A stretch of 5,187 bases of DNA from an uncultured Acidimicrobiaceae bacterium. GTDB taxonomy: Bacteria > Actinomycetota > Acidimicrobiia > Acidimicrobiales > Ilumatobacteraceae. The notes under the pieces are model-generated. The model was not told the DNA's origin. It worked only from the letters and a program-made list of their open reading frames with translations, and searched no databases. The stretch covers positions 1 to 5,187 of the forward strand of contig CAIXHI010000330.1 of the NCBI GenBank assembly GCA_903919215.1, written 5' to 3'. Position numbers and translations under genes: made by a program. This document shows, one piece after another, positions 5,112 to 5,187 of the stretch (positions are counted from its first letter, which is position 1; each line of letters starts with the position of its first letter).

Positions 5112-5187
5112 CGTGTCGTTCCCTCCGTGGGCATCGTGCCATTGTGCCGCGAGCGGCGGCAGAAGCGGCTCAGCGGGCGCGAGCTGC
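5112..5187 (-). other. Upstream end of the thiolation operon; boundary unresolved
   Basis: No confident promoter is visible in these 76 bp. On the - strand three frames matter. One reaches a TGA at 5172-5170. A second stays open until a TGA at 5110-5108, which would overlap the ubiquitin-like ATG as ATGA and so look like the end of a coupled upstream gene. The third is the ubiquitin-like frame itself, open to the edge without a start codon. A 6-bp stem (TGCCGC 5145-5150, GCGGCA 5156-5161) is also present. The operon may therefore start further right, outside the window. Confidence 0.3.
5121..5126 (-). promoter_or_regulatory. Shine-Dalgarno of the ubiquitin-like gene
   Basis: On the - strand GGAGGG lies 9 nt before ATG 5111. 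It is the strongest ribosome-binding site in this operon and fixes the start of its first known gene. Confidence 0.85.

Overview
The window looks like a GC-rich actinobacterial chromosome segment. The evidence is an Mpa/ARC-type proteasomal AAA ATPase ending in GQYL (a component of the Pup-proteasome system), an actinobacterial-style small ferredoxin, and an SCO6745/SalK-type protein. I lean towards Acidimicrobiia, but that is inference. Six protein-coding genes are supported. No rRNA, tRNA, CRISPR array, insertion sequence or phage gene is visible, and coding density is high.

Left region (1-1008, + strand): about 135 bp of non-coding leader, then an SCO6745-family gene. The leader holds a long two-part hairpin (55-99) and, 6 bp further on, a tight four-tract G-quadruplex motif (106-123) that ends 12 nt before the preferred start codon. 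Middle region (1009-2742, - strand): mpa/arc, whose stop codon directly abuts the stop of the SCO6745 gene. A 125-bp divergent promoter region (2743-2867) separates mpa from a ferredoxin gene on the + strand (2868-3113). A 12-bp-stem hairpin (3138-3164) sits between the convergent ferredoxin and trmI genes.

Right region (3182-5111, - strand): a tightly overlapping operon, read right to left. It encodes a ThiS/MoaD-type ubiquitin-like protein, a TtuA-type tRNA 2-thiolation enzyme and TrmI, the tRNA m1A58 methyltransferase. The junctions are TGATG and ATGA, so translation is probably coupled. In Thermus, TtuB (ubiquitin-like sulfur carrier) and TtuA make the 2-thio group of s2T54 in the tRNA T-loop, and m1A58 made by TrmI promotes that thiolation. 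The operon therefore reads as one T-loop modification module, and it is the most interesting content here. No E1-like activating enzyme (TtuC/MoeB/ThiF) or cysteine desulfurase lies in the window. The ubiquitin-like protein ends in Gly-Gly-Ala rather than Gly-Gly, which may mean its C-terminus is processed.

The trmI-mpa linkage resembles the mycobacterial trmI-mpa-dop-pup-prcBA neighbourhood, but here the slot where dop would be expected holds a convergent gene. Any pup/dop/prcBA genes must lie elsewhere.
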